Positions 33,429-42,578 are shown, counted from the stretch's first letter. The stretch is 64,000 nt of DNA from Peptoniphilus_A sp022767005 (GCF_050315115.1 NZ_JBNPOJ010000002.1:123228-187227); one strand, 5' to 3'. Numbers and translations: made by a program. The notes: generated by a model not told the origin, from the letters alone.

Positions 33429-34872
33429 ACTTATTTCAAAAATACTCGGTTATATTTTATTAATAGAAACAGCTTTTATGGCACCATCTCTTATACTTAG
33501 CTTAGTAGAAAGAGATGGAAGCGCCAAGGGTTTTATAATCCCAATGGCAATTGCTCTTTTTTTGGGATTAATTTTAATTAATTTAAAAGTTAAGAAAATT
33601 TCTCTTGCACCACGAGATGGAATTTTAATAGTAACAGCATCTTGGATTTTAGTGTCCCTTGTAGGAGCAATTCCCCTTTTTATTTCTGCGAAAATGACTT
33701 ATGTGGATTCTTTTTTTGAAATTGTGTCGGGATTTACTACAACAGGTGCCACAGTTATATCGGGCATAGAATCTTATCCAAGATCAATTATCTTTTGGAG
33801 ATCTATTACTCACTGGATTGGAGGCATGGGAATACTTGTATTCACTGTTGGACTTCTTCCAAAGCTTGGAGTAGGCGGATTTCAAATTTTTAAGGCAGAA
33901 TCGCCGGGACCAGTTGCAGGAAAAATCGAGTCTACGATTTCTCAATCATCAAAAAGACTTTACATTATTTACATTAGTTTATCGGTTGCACTTTTTACTT
34001 GTTTAAAAATTGCAGGTATGCCTGTATTTGATAGCTTTGTTCACACTTTTGGAGTGCTTGGCACTGGTGGATTTTCATCTTACAACGATTCCTTTATGTC
34101 TTATAAGGGCAATGCAGTTCACTTTATTCTTGCATTTTTCATGTTTTTAAGTTCAACAAATTTTACTATATATGCACTAATTTCAAGAAAAAAATTCAAA
34201 GAAGTTTTTCAAAATGATGAGTTAAAATTATGGATTTTAATTACAGTGGTATCAATTACTTTAATTACTCTGGATTTATTTTCAAAGGGCTATAGTTCAC
34301 TTTTATTAGCATTTAGAGATTCAGCCTTCCAAGTTACATCAATATCATCTACATCAGGTTTTGCCAACGCAGATTATGACTTGTGGCCAAGTTTTTCAAA
34401 ATTTATTTTGTTAATTCTAATGATTTTTGGAGGATGTGCTGGTTCAACTGGCGGAGGGATTAAAATTATTAGGATTTCAATTCTATTAAAATTGATAAGA
34501 AGAGAAATGAGAAGGGCAACTCATCCAAAGGCAGTTCTTCCCGTTATATGCGATGGAAAAACTTTATCTGATGAAGTTGTCCTTGGAATAAATGCCTATC
34601 TTGGAACTTATTTTGTAATTGCAATAATTTCAACGGGCATAGTTACACTTTCCGGAACAGATATTATAACGGGATTTTCTTCAGTTGCAACTACACTTTC
34701 AAATGTAGGACCAGGATTTGGAGAGATTGGTCCAACAAAAAACTTTTATTTTTACAGTGACTTTTTAAAAATATATTTTAGCGCACTTATGCTTCTTGGA
34801 AGACTTGAATTTTTTACGATCTTGGCATTATTCTCAAAGGGTAGACATAGAAAGGATATTATTAAATTATAA
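33418..34872 (+). CDS. trkH: Trk potassium uptake channel TrkH
   Basis: A 484-residue membrane protein with four filter loops in the TrkH/KtrB pattern: Ser-Gly-Phe-Thr-Thr-Thr-Gly-Ala-Thr, Gly-Thr-Gly-Gly-Phe-Ser-Ser, Ser-Thr-Ser-Gly-Phe-Ala-Asn and Ser-Asn-Val-Gly-Pro-Gly-Phe. A gate-like Gly-Gly-Cys-Ala-Gly-Ser-Thr-Gly-Gly-Gly lies in the middle of the third unit. It conducts K+ inward under control of the TrkA subunits encoded on both sides. Its stop overlaps the next start by one base. Confidence 0.93.
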   Translation: MNYKLISKILGYILLIETAFMAPSLILSLVERDGSAKGFIIPMAIALFLGLILINLKVKKISLAPRDGILIVTASWILVSLVGAIPLFISAKMTYVDSFFEIVSGFTTTGATVISGIESYPRSIIFWRSITHWIGGMGILVFTVGLLPKLGVGGFQIFKAESPGPVAGKIESTISQSSKRLYIIYISLSVALFTCLKIAGMPVFDSFVHTFGVLGTGGFSSYNDSFMSYKGNAVHFILAFFMFLSSTNFTIYALISRKKFKEVFQNDELKLWILITVVSITLITLDLFSKGYSSLLLAFRDSAFQVTSISSTSGFANADYDLWPSFSKFILLILMIFGGCAGSTGGGIKIIRISILLKLIRREMRRATHPKAVLPVICDGKTLSDEVVLGINAYLGTYFVIAIISTGIVTLSGTDIITGFSSVATTLSNVGPGFGEIGPTKNFYFYSDFLKIYFSALMLLGRLEFFTILALFSKGRHRKDIIKL

Positions 34873-36239
34873 TGAAAATTTTAATTATAGGTTCGGGAAA
34901 AGTTGGCTCCACAATTGCAAATACACTTAGCTTAGAAAAATTTGAAATAGATGTAGTTGATAGAGATGAGTTAAATTTTGAAAAAATCACAAACACTGTG
35001 ACGAAAATTAGGGGCGACGTACTAGATGAAAATTTTGTCTTGACAATGGACTTAGAAAGCTATGATTATGCAATTATAGCTACGGACAGCGATAAGACAA
35101 ATTTAATAATGGCATCAATTTTTAAAAATCTCAATGTAAAAATAATTTTGCGTCTTGATGAAATGGAAAATATTTCTGAAATTGGAATTATAAAAAATTC
35201 TCTTCCAAATGTTGTAAATATTTTTAACAGAAGTCTTGAGTGTGCAAAACTTGCTACAAAATTAATTGGAAGTTCTAACTATTATGAAGCAGATTATTTT
35301 GGCAAGGGAAAAATAGAAGTTACAGGTCATTACATCGACATGGACGAAGAGTTTGAAAATTTAAAAATAAGGGACATTGGCTCTCTTTCGACAATTTTAG
35401 TTGTTGGTATACTTAGAGAGGGAGATTTAATAGTTCCTGACGGAGAAACTATTTTAAAAAGTGGCGACTATATGTATCTAATGGGACTTTCAGGAGATAT
35501 TAGAAATTTTAAGTACTCTCACTTTGAGATAAAGGAAAAAGAAGAAGTAAGAGATGTAGTAATTGCATCTGGCGATATGACTTTTAACAGGATTATTTCT
35601 AATCTTGAAAATGTAAATTTAAAAATAATTGAACCCAATAGAGAAAAATTTGAAGACTTTAGAAAAAAACTCAATAGAGCCTTTGTTGTAAATAAAAATT
35701 TAAAAAACGACAAAATTTTTATAGAAGAAAATATTTCAAAGGACGCAGCTTTTATTTCTATGACGGATTCCGACGAGCTAAATATCGTTCTTGGACTTAT
35801 GGCGAGAAATCATGGGATTTCAAAAAATATAATTATACAAAATGACAATAATTACGACAATATTTTGGAAAGCCTTGGCATTTATAGAGTTATTGATCCA
35901 AAAGTCATTGTGGCAAATGAAATTATTAAAGCCATTAATACGGATATGAAGGTTTCAATAAATTATATGTTTGGAGGCAAGGCACAAGTTTACGAAATAA
36001 AAATCCCTGACGATTTTATTTACATTGGCAAAAAATTATCTGAAATTAATCTTCACAGAGAAATTATTATTGGAGGAATAATTAGATATGACAATTCGGC
36101 AGTAATTCCAAGGGGCAACACGAGAATCGAAAAGGGCGATAGGCTTGTAATTTTTTCCACAAATGAAAGTAGGAAGGAACTTGAAGAGTTAATAGACCCA
36201 ACGCTAAAGAAGAGCATTTTTGATTTTTTCAGGAGATGA
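34872..36239 (+). CDS. trkA: Trk potassium uptake regulator TrkA (second copy)
   Basis: A 455-residue second TrkA-type protein. The N-terminal fold has Ile-Gly-Ser-Gly-Lys-Val-Gly-Ser, and a C-terminal TrkA-C domain has Gly-Asp-Arg-Leu-Val-Ile-Phe. The second Rossmann half is weaker: its dinucleotide loop reads Ala-Ser-Gly-Asp-Met-Thr near residue 235 rather than Gly-x-Gly-x-x-Gly, so it may bind nucleotide poorly. The gene is in the same operon as trkH, giving one channel and two different regulators. Confidence 0.88.
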   Translation: MKILIIGSGKVGSTIANTLSLEKFEIDVVDRDELNFEKITNTVTKIRGDVLDENFVLTMDLESYDYAIIATDSDKTNLIMASIFKNLNVKIILRLDEMENISEIGIIKNSLPNVVNIFNRSLECAKLATKLIGSSNYYEADYFGKGKIEVTGHYIDMDEEFENLKIRDIGSLSTILVVGILREGDLIVPDGETILKSGDYMYLMGLSGDIRNFKYSHFEIKEKEEVRDVVIASGDMTFNRIISNLENVNLKIIEPNREKFEDFRKKLNRAFVVNKNLKNDKIFIEENISKDAAFISMTDSDELNIVLGLMARNHGISKNIIIQNDNNYDNILESLGIYRVIDPKVIVANEIIKAINTDMKVSINYMFGGKAQVYEIKIPDDFIYIGKKLSEINLHREIIIGGIIRYDNSAVIPRGNTRIEKGDRLVIFSTNESRKELEELIDPTLKKSIFDFFRR

Positions 36240-36243
36240 TTTG

Positions 36244-36915
36244 GTGAAAAGAATTTTTAAAAACGATTGGCAAGAAATTCTGGAAGAGGAGTTTGAAAAA
36301 GATTATTACAAAGACCTTAGAAAACTTTTAATTGAAGAATACAGACATTACGAAATTTTTCCAAAGGCTGAAGATATTTTTAATGCCTTTCACTATACAT
36401 CTTACAAAGATTTAAAGGTTTTGATTTTGGGGCAAGATCCCTATCACAATGTGGGTCAAGCTCATGGACTTGCTTTTTCTGTAAAAGATGGAGTTATGAT
36501 TCCACCATCACTTCAAAATATTTATAAAGAACTTAACTCAGATTTAGGACTTCCAATACCAAGGACGGGTTATTTAAAATCATGGGCAGACGAAGGGATA
36601 ATGCTTTTAAACACAACACTAACTGTTAGAGCACATCAGCCAATGAGCCATGCAAAAATTGGATGGGAAATTTTTACAAATGCAGTTATAGAAAAAATCA
36701 ACGAAAAAAAAGAGCCTGTTGTCTACATACTTTGGGGCAATCACGCAAAGGCTCGCAAAAAATTTATAAACAATGAAAATCATCTTGTAATAGAAGGTGT
36801 GCATCCATCTCCGCTTTCTGCCAATAGAGGTTTCTTTGGTTCAAAGCCCTTCTCTAGGGCAAATGAATTTTTAAGAGAAAGAGGAGTTACGCCACCTACT
36901 TGGGAAGTTAAATAG
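36244..36915 (+). CDS. ung: Uracil-DNA glycosylase (family 1)
   Basis: A 223-residue enzyme with Gly-Gln-Asp-Pro-Tyr-His (catalytic Asp) near residue 61, Leu-Leu-Asn-Thr-Thr-Leu-Thr near residue 121 and His-Pro-Ser-Pro-Leu-Ser near residue 185, all typical of Ung. It removes uracil from DNA. I chose the GTG at 36244, 8 bases after AGGAG (36231-36235), which overlaps the end of the second trkA gene, so it is probably co-transcribed with the trk operon. Its 3' end overlaps the convergent mnmH gene by 8 bases. Confidence 0.95.
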   Translation: MKRIFKNDWQEILEEEFEKDYYKDLRKLLIEEYRHYEIFPKAEDIFNAFHYTSYKDLKVLILGQDPYHNVGQAHGLAFSVKDGVMIPPSLQNIYKELNSDLGLPIPRTGYLKSWADEGIMLLNTTLTVRAHQPMSHAKIGWEIFTNAVIEKINEKKEPVVYILWGNHAKARKKFINNENHLVIEGVHPSPLSANRGFFGSKPFSRANEFLRERGVTPPTWEVK

Positions 36916-37924
36916 AATTTTTAAAATTTAAAATATTTTTTATTACAGCAGAATCATTTGTTAAATGCAAATCCTCTTTGCTGTAATTTTTTTTGTAATT
37001 AGGGTCGTAATAGTTTAACAAAAGATCGCGAATCAAAAAGTCGTAATCACCTTCGTAAAATTTTTCTAAATAAATATTTTCTTTTTTAGCAGAAATAAAT
37101 TTTTTAATTTCTATTAAGGCCTTGTAAATTTCATCCTTATTGGATAAATTGTAATCTCTCTTAATTCTTGCAATGCGGTTTTCTATTTTATCTTCAATAA
37201 TTATTTTTTTGCCAGAAGAAATTTTTTCGATTAAAATTTTTGGCAACTGAATATTTCCAATTTTTGCACTTTCTCCTTCAGTGAAAAAAATTTTTTTCTC
37301 ATTGTCTAAGGCTTCAAATAAAAGAGATTCAAAATATTTTTGCGAAGGCTGATTATTTAATCCAATGCCACCAAAAATTGACCCTCTGTGGCTTGCGAGT
37401 TTTTCCAAATTAAGTACGGGAAAGTTGGAGCTTAAAATTTTTAGAATTTCAGTTTTTCCAACACCAGTTTTGCCACACAAAACCACAAAATTTTTTTGTG
37501 CAATTAAGTTATCTAGGTTCTCATTAATGTATTTTCTGTATGCCTTGTATCCTCCAATTAATTTTTTTACATTTACGTTAAGGGCACGCAGAAATGTAAA
37601 AAATACATTGGATCTATAACCGCCGCGAGAGCAATAAATTATAACATGATCGTTTTTTTCTGTAAGCTCAATAACTTTTTCGTAGAAAGCGGGAAGTTTA
37701 TCCTTAGCAAAATTTATTCCAAGGTATTTTGCTTTTTTCACACTTTCCTTTACATAAGTAGTACCCACGATTTTTCGTTCTTCATCGTCTAGTATGGGGA
37801 GATTAATTGCACCAGGAATTTTATTTTCATTAAATTCCCTTGGACTTCTCATGTCTATAAATTTTATTTTTTCCTTGTTTTTTATCATTTTATGAATTTC
37901 TTCATAACTTAATTCGTATTTCAA
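36908..37924 (-). CDS. mnmH: tRNA 2-selenouridine synthase
   Basis: A 338-residue protein. The N-terminal rhodanese domain has Asp-Met-Arg-Ser-Pro-Arg-Glu-Phe near residue 24 and the active Cys98 in Tyr-Cys-Ser-Arg-Gly-Gly. The C-terminal P-loop domain has Gly-Lys-Thr-Gly-Val-Gly-Lys-Thr (151-158), followed by a Ser-His-Arg-Gly-Ser segment near residue 178. This is the MnmH/SelU layout, which replaces sulfur by selenium in the wobble uridine of several tRNAs using selenophosphate. It implies the host has SelD. It overlaps ung tail to tail by 8 bases. Confidence 0.93.
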   Translation of the reverse strand: MKYELSYEEIHKMIKNKEKIKFIDMRSPREFNENKIPGAINLPILDDEERKIVGTTYVKESVKKAKYLGINFAKDKLPAFYEKVIELTEKNDHVIIYCSRGGYRSNVFFTFLRALNVNVKKLIGGYKAYRKYINENLDNLIAQKNFVVLCGKTGVGKTEILKILSSNFPVLNLEKLASHRGSIFGGIGLNNQPSQKYFESLLFEALDNEKKIFFTEGESAKIGNIQLPKILIEKISSGKKIIIEDKIENRIARIKRDYNLSNKDEIYKALIEIKKFISAKKENIYLEKFYEGDYDFLIRDLLLNYYDPNYKKNYSKEDLHLTNDSAVIKNILNFKNSI

Positions 37925-38028
37925 AGTATCACCAATAATAATATATCACGTAATTTAAAAGCTTAAAATAAATTTGCAAAAAAATTTATTGGGTATTTAT
38001 TTTAATATAATGTAGATTGAGGTGAATT

Positions 38029-38802
38029 ATGGAGTATTTAAAAATGAATTATTCAGATATAAATAGGGCAAAGATAGGAGATGTTCCTGCTATAATTATT
38101 GAGCCCAATTTGAAAACAAATAAGACAATTGTTTTTTATCACGGTTGGGGTTCTTGCAAGGAAAACCAAATTTTTCGCGGAAATATTTTTGCGAGTTATG
38201 GATATAGAGTAATTTTACCCGATGCAAGATACCACGGCGAGAGAAATGACATAGGTATTGACCACACAGACAAGGACATTGGGATGAAGTACATTTTAAA
38301 AGTCATCATGCACAACATTGAAGAGGCACCTTCAATTTTTAAAGTTATAGAAGAAAATTATCCTGAAAATGAAATTGCAGTGGGAGGTCATTCCATGGGT
38401 GCCATAACTGCAGGGGGTCTTTACAATTTTAAAAAAGATTTAAAAATGGCATTTATTTATAATGGCATAAATAATTGGCGTGCACTTGTTGATTATCTAA
38501 ATAAAATTAAGAATGAAGAAAAAATTGAAGAAAATGAATTTAGGATTAATGAATTTTTCCTAGATATGAATCCAATGGATAGCCCAGAAAATTTTAAAGA
38601 TAGACCAATTGTACTATACAATGGCGAAGATGATGACACAATTGACCCAGCTGGTCAAGAGTCCTTTGCAAAGAAAATTGAAAAATTTTATAGCGACAAA
38701 AAACTTTTGGATTTCCAAACATTTGAAGCCACATCTCATCAAGTTACCACTCAAATGCTTGAAGCGTCAATTATCTTTTCTAAAGAAATTGCGAGGTTCT
38801 AA
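38029..38802 (+). CDS. Alpha/beta hydrolase
   Basis: A 257-residue hydrolase with oxyanion-hole segment Tyr-His-Gly-Trp-Gly near residue 37, nucleophile elbow Gly-His-Ser122-Met-Gly, an acid candidate in Asn-Gly-Glu-Asp-Asp-Asp near residue 203, and a late His near residue 240. It is probably a small esterase or peptidase-like enzyme of the YitV/BAAT-like groups. Its stop overlaps the next start by one base, coupling it to the PPK2 gene. No substrate can be read. Confidence 0.82.
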   Translation: MEYLKMNYSDINRAKIGDVPAIIIEPNLKTNKTIVFYHGWGSCKENQIFRGNIFASYGYRVILPDARYHGERNDIGIDHTDKDIGMKYILKVIMHNIEEAPSIFKVIEENYPENEIAVGGHSMGAITAGGLYNFKKDLKMAFIYNGINNWRALVDYLNKIKNEEKIEENEFRINEFFLDMNPMDSPENFKDRPIVLYNGEDDDTIDPAGQESFAKKIEKFYSDKKLLDFQTFEATSHQVTTQMLEASIIFSKEIARF

Positions 38803-39662
38803 TGAATACAGAAAAATATTTAGTGAAAGAAAAGGAAAAATTAAATTTATACGAAGTTCCAACTTCTTATAAAGGCAAGTTAGAAAAAAAGGAAGTAAAA
38901 GAAGTTTTAATCCCTAAAAATATTGAAAAAATGCGTGAATATCACGAAAAACTTTACGCAGAAAACAATCAGTCATTATTAATTGTACTTCAAGCAATGG
39001 ATGCTGCAGGGAAGGATTCTCTTATTAAAAACATCATGACTGGCGTAAATCCACAAGGCACAAAGGTAGCTTCCTTTAAAAAACCAAGTGAAAATGAGTT
39101 AGATCACGATTATCTTTGGAGAGTTACAAAGGAGTTACCACCTCGTGGTGAAATTGGAATATTTAACAGAAGTCATTACGAAGATGTTCTTGTGTCAAGA
39201 GTTCACAACTTAGTTTTAGATCAACCCTTTCCAAAAAATTTAGTAACTAAGGATATTTGGGAAAAAAGATTTGAAGAGATAAATAATTTTGAAGAATATC
39301 TTTCCAACAACGGAATAACCATTGTAAAATTCTTTCTCCACATTTCCAAAGATGAACAAAAGAAAAGACTTATGGAGAGAATAGAAAGACCAGAAAAAAA
39401 TTGGAAGTTCACATCATCAGATATAACTGAAAGGAAGTATTTTGACGATTATATGAAGGCTTATGACGATATGCTTGTAAAAACTTCCACAAAGATAGCG
39501 CCATGGTATATTGTGCCAGCAGATAAAAAGTGGTTTTCAAGGTATTTAGTTTCAGAAGTAATTTTAGAAAAGTTAAAAGAAATGAATCCACAGTTTCCAA
39601 AACTTTCCAAAGAAGAACTCGACAGTTTGGACAAGTGGAAAAAAATTTTAGAAGAAGATTAA
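38802..39662 (+). CDS. PPK2-family polyphosphate:nucleotide phosphotransferase
   Basis: A 286-residue kinase-like protein. Walker A variant Ala-Met-Asp-Ala-Ala-Gly-Lys-Asp-Ser is at 65-73, the Walker B region is Gly-Ile-Phe-Asn-Arg-Ser-His-Tyr-Glu-Asp near residue 123, and a lid with Lys-Arg-Leu-Met-Glu-Arg-Ile and Lys-Asn-Trp-Lys-Phe follows. These enzymes use polyphosphate to phosphorylate AMP, ADP or other nucleoside phosphates, or run in reverse. The gene is co-transcribed with the hydrolase gene. Confidence 0.92.
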   Translation: MNTEKYLVKEKEKLNLYEVPTSYKGKLEKKEVKEVLIPKNIEKMREYHEKLYAENNQSLLIVLQAMDAAGKDSLIKNIMTGVNPQGTKVASFKKPSENELDHDYLWRVTKELPPRGEIGIFNRSHYEDVLVSRVHNLVLDQPFPKNLVTKDIWEKRFEEINNFEEYLSNNGITIVKFFLHISKDEQKKRLMERIERPEKNWKFTSSDITERKYFDDYMKAYDDMLVKTSTKIAPWYIVPADKKWFSRYLVSEVILEKLKEMNPQFPKLSKEELDSLDKWKKILEED

Positions 39663-39717
39663 TTAAATTAAAACTTATTAAAAAGGGGGCTGTTGCAAAA
39701 GTCCCAAAATAAAAAAA

Positions 39718-39748
39718 GGCGAGGATAATTAAAAAAACCTCGTCTTTT
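39718..39748 (+). terminator. Intrinsic terminator after the PPK2 gene
   Basis: Stem GGCGAGG/CCTCGTC (one G-U pair) followed by TTTT. The sequence before it (AAGGGGGCTGTTGCAAAAG at 39683) resembles the end of some insertion sequences. Confidence 0.65.
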
Positions 39749-39751
39749 GCA

Positions 39752-39775
39752 TAAAAAAGAAGGCATATTGCCTTC
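39752..39775 (-). terminator. Intrinsic terminator of the rubredoxin gene
   Basis: Stem GAAGGC/GCCTTC; on the minus strand it is followed by six Ts, 10 bases after the rubredoxin stop. Confidence 0.75.
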
Positions 39776-39785
39776 ATTAATATAA

Positions 39786-39947
39786 TTATTCAGCTGGTTC
39801 GAAATCTGATTTTTCAGCTCCGCAAAGTGGACATACCCAATCTTCTGGTAGATCAGCAAATGCAGTTCCTGCTTTGATTCCATTTTCTTCGTCGCCTACT
39901 TCAGGGTCATATATATATCCACAAAGTGTGCATTCATATTTTTTCAT
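39786..39947 (-). CDS. Rubredoxin
   Basis: A 53-residue protein encoded on the minus strand. It has the two iron-binding pairs of rubredoxin: Cys-Thr-Leu-Cys-Gly-Tyr at residues 6-11 and Cys-Pro-Leu-Cys-Gly-Ala near residue 39, with Asp-Trp-Val before the second and the usual Tyr-Asp-Pro-Glu-Val-Gly-Asp. The single iron carries electrons in anaerobes, often to rubrerythrin or oxygen-detoxifying enzymes. A GGAGGAAG site precedes the ATG. It is a monocistronic gene with its own terminator. Confidence 0.95.
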   Translation of the reverse strand: MKKYECTLCGYIYDPEVGDEENGIKAGTAFADLPEDWVCPLCGAEKSDFEPAE

Positions 39948-40113
39948 TTTGATCTTCCTCCTAATAAAATTACTTGCAATACAAGCTTAGTTCCATTATA
40001 ACAAATTGCTAAATATAATACAGTAAAATTTTAAAATTAATAGATTCACACATATTAATTAAAGTTTAAAATAAAAAGATAATGGGTATTTTCTAATAAA
40101 TGGAGTGAGAATT

Positions 40114-40506
40114 ATGGATACTTTATATAGATTTAAGGGATTTGTCAATAGCGACTTATCTTTAATAAAAAATTTCTTGGATTCGGCGATAATGGATTTA
40201 AACCCATTTATAGATGACCAAGAAAAATTATTTGATATAAAAGTTATATTAAATGAACTTGTTGTAAATGGAGCCATGCATGGCAATGAAGAAGACCTAA
40301 ACAAAAAAGTTTGTCTAAAATTACTTTTAGACGAAAATTCTTTAAAGATAATTGTAAAAGACGAGGGCAGAGGTGTGAATTTTGACACATCTCTATATGA
40401 CTGTACAAAAAAGAATTGCAATGGCAGAGGGCTATTAATTGTTGAAGCACTTACTGACCAACTTATATTAAACGAAAACGAAGTTATCGCAATAAAAAAT
40501 CTATAA
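40114..40506 (+). CDS. RsbW-like ATP-binding protein (HATPase_c_2)
   Basis: A 130-residue GHKL-type ATPase domain protein. The N-box is Leu-Asn-Glu-Leu-Val-Val-Asn-Gly-Ala near residue 47, G1 is Asp-Glu-Gly-Arg-Gly-Val near residue 88, and G2 is Asn-Gly-Arg-Gly-Leu-Leu near residue 108. This is the SpoIIAB/RsbW group of serine kinases and anti-sigma factors, but no sigma or anti-anti-sigma gene is adjacent, so the partner is unknown. The ATG at 40114 lies 8 bases after GGAG; a GTG at 40105 is inside that site. Confidence 0.8.
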   Translation: MDTLYRFKGFVNSDLSLIKNFLDSAIMDLNPFIDDQEKLFDIKVILNELVVNGAMHGNEEDLNKKVCLKLLLDENSLKIIVKDEGRGVNFDTSLYDCTKKNCNGRGLLIVEALTDQLILNENEVIAIKNL

Positions 40507-40528
40507 GCTATTATTTGAATTTACATAT

Positions 40529-40553
40529 GAAACCTCTAGGGGTTTCTTTTTTT
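40529..40553 (+). terminator. Intrinsic terminator after the RsbW-like gene
   Basis: Stem GAAACC/GGTTTC with a TCTAGG loop, followed by TTTTTT. Confidence 0.75.
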
Positions 40554-40787
40554 AAAAAAATTATTTAGTTGAAGACGTAGATTTTAGATTATAAGTCTTC
40601 ATTATGTAGATACATTTTACAAACAATAATTATCATATAGTATAAGAGTTATTTTATAAGGTAGATTTTTTTGATAAAATATAAAGAGTAATAATTTATG
40701 ATGTTTTTAAAAGGTAAAAATTGAAATTTTGTTTGGCAGAAAATCTATTTCTGTAAAATTAAAATACAGGACTTGAGGTGATTATTT

Positions 40788-41000
40788 ATGAATAAAAAGT
40801 TCATATTAATTTTTTCTTTTTTATTGTTTATAATATTTTTGGCAGCATATACAGCTGAAGATTATAGCCAAGTGGGTATAATTGATTTTAAATTGATTAT
40901 GAATTTATGCTTGTTGTATATTATATGTTTAATAGCAGCAATGGTATTAAATTTAATTTGTTTAGTAATAAAAAATTTTTTTAGTTTTATTAAAGAGTGA
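40788..41000 (+). CDS. Small two-helix membrane protein
   Basis: A 70-residue protein with hydrophobic segments at about residues 4-20 and 38-60 and a short polar loop between (Ala-Glu-Asp-Tyr-Ser-Gln). It ends in a Lys-rich cytoplasmic tail. A GAGGTG site precedes the ATG. I recognise no family. A second, broken membrane-protein gene follows 4 bases after its stop. Confidence 0.5.
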   Translation: MNKKFILIFSFLLFIIFLAAYTAEDYSQVGIIDFKLIMNLCLLYIICLIAAMVLNLICLVIKNFFSFIKE

Positions 41001-41004
41001 TTAT

Positions 41005-41144
41005 ATGAGAAAGAAATTTTTAAGTTTTATAGTGTTTAATTACAATTAACGATTATTATATTTCCAGCACTTTTGCAAATATCGATGAAACTAAAAGAAA
41101 GATATAAGAATATAAAAATTTTATATTCTTATATTGTTAAATAG
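41005..41144 (+). pseudogene. Frameshifted small membrane protein gene
   Basis: An ATG 4 bases after the previous stop encodes Met-Arg-Lys-Lys-Phe-Leu-Ser-Phe-Ile-Val-Phe-Asn and stops at a TAA near 41047. The next frame continues with Leu-Thr-Ile-Ile-Ile-Phe-Pro-Ala-Leu-Leu and ends at the TAG at 41142-41144. Together they would give one membrane helix of about 45 residues, so a single shift near 41045 broke it. Confidence 0.4.
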
Positions 41145-41147
41145 AAA

Positions 41148-41177
41148 ATGGCTGTCAAGTGACAGCCATAATTTTTT
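41148..41177. terminator. Bidirectional terminator
   Basis: A perfect 10-bp stem ATGGCTGTCA/TGACAGCCAT with a 2-base gap, followed by AATTTTTTT on the plus side and TTTTC on the minus side. It ends pepD on the minus strand. Confidence 0.85.
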
Positions 41178-41179
41178 TA

Positions 41180-42571
41180 TTAAATTTCTTTCAAAACTTT
41201 TTTAAGATGTTCGTATACTCTTTTAGTTGAAGAAATTGAAAGAGTTTCCTTTTGTGAGTGAGCTCCACTAATGTCTGGGCCAATGGAAATAATGTCTAAA
41301 TCTCTATTTTTTTCAAAGAACACTCCACATTCAAGACCACCGTGAGTAAATTCTTCTTCCATTTCAGTGCCCTTCATTTCTTTGTAGATTTTCTTTACAA
41401 TTTCTCTGAATTTAGATTCTTTTCTATATTCCCATTCAGGATATGGATTTATAAATTCTGCTTCAGCTCCATATTTTTTAACGATGTCTAGATAAATTTT
41501 CCCAAATTCTTCAGAAAGTGATGAGCTTGCAAATCTTAATGATACGAAAACTTCTACAATTCCATCGACTAATTTTACTATTGCGAGATTTGATGAAGAT
41601 TCAAGAACCTTTTTTGCTTCATTTATAAAGGAATGAGGTCCAGTTGGGAGTTCTAGTAAATATTTTGCAAGTTTTTCACTAGATTCTGCTGTCAAAACTT
41701 TTCCATTGTGAGAAGTTTTTTCACATTCGATGATAAGTTCTCCATCAACATTTTTAAATTTTTCTTTGACGTATTCAGTGGCATCTTTTAGTTCTTTTTC
41801 ATCACATACAACAGAAAATTTTCCCTCTCTTGGGATTGCATTTTGTTTTGTACCGCAGTCTATGTCAATTAAATTTGCACAACTTAATTTATTTAAAATT
41901 TCTGCAATAACTTTAATCATATTGCCCTTGTTGTTTGCAATTTCCATTCCAGAGTGTCCGCCTAAAAATCCATGTAGATTAAGTGCAAAAGCTTCGCCAG
42001 AAAAATCTTCCATTTCAGGTTTAAATTTTGAGTGTAGCAATTTTCCGCCGGCAGATGAAACTGTTAAAATTCCTTCTTCTTCGGAGTCTATGTTGATTAA
42101 ATACTTGCCTTCGAGATATTTTGCGTCAAGATTTTTCGCTCCGTGCATATCAGTTTCTTCGGACACAGTTACAATTATTTTTAGAGGACCATGTTCTTCT
42201 TCTGCAAGTGCCATTGACATTGCAACGCCAATTCCATCGTCTGCACCAAGTGTAGTTTCATTTGCGTGAAGTTTGTCGCCATTTACTATTAATTCAATGG
42301 GATCAGTTGCAAAATTGTGATTTGAATCCTTGTCTTTTTCACAAACCATGTCCATATGACCTTGTAGTATGACTTTAGGTCTATCTTCCATGCCCTTTGT
42401 GGCTGGAACTTCCATAATTATGTTTAAACTTTCATCTTGTGTAACTTCATAGCCAGCATCTTCTCCAAATTTTTTTAAAAAATCAGAGACTGCTTTTTCC
42501 TTTCCAGATTCTCTAGGAATTTGTGATAATTTTTCAAAATAATCAAAAACTTTTTTTGGTTCTATATTCAT
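41180..42571 (-). CDS. pepD: Cytosol non-specific dipeptidase (aminoacyl-histidine dipeptidase, M20)
   Basis: A 463-residue di-zinc peptidase of normal PepD length. The first metal site has Leu-Gln-Gly-His-Met-Asp-Met-Val-Cys-Glu near residue 69, the bridging Asp is in Leu-Gly-Ala-Asp-Asp-Gly-Ile-Gly near residue 108, and Glu in Ser-Glu-Glu-Thr-Asp and a C-terminal Thr-His-Gly-Gly-Leu-Glu follow. It cleaves dipeptides, including Xaa-His. It lies 7 bases after tyrS in the same direction and could be read through from it. Confidence 0.93.
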   Translation of the reverse strand: MNIEPKKVFDYFEKLSQIPRESGKEKAVSDFLKKFGEDAGYEVTQDESLNIIMEVPATKGMEDRPKVILQGHMDMVCEKDKDSNHNFATDPIELIVNGDKLHANETTLGADDGIGVAMSMALAEEEHGPLKIIVTVSEETDMHGAKNLDAKYLEGKYLINIDSEEEGILTVSSAGGKLLHSKFKPEMEDFSGEAFALNLHGFLGGHSGMEIANNKGNMIKVIAEILNKLSCANLIDIDCGTKQNAIPREGKFSVVCDEKELKDATEYVKEKFKNVDGELIIECEKTSHNGKVLTAESSEKLAKYLLELPTGPHSFINEAKKVLESSSNLAIVKLVDGIVEVFVSLRFASSSLSEEFGKIYLDIVKKYGAEAEFINPYPEWEYRKESKFREIVKKIYKEMKGTEMEEEFTHGGLECGVFFEKNRDLDIISIGPDISGAHSQKETLSISSTKRVYEHLKKVLKEI

Positions 42572-42578
42572 ATTAACC

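Noticed and set aside
39683..39717. An insertion-sequence end (GGGGGCTGTTGCAAAAG)
   Set aside because: Only one short end is seen, with no transposase and no second end; it may be part of the terminator region.
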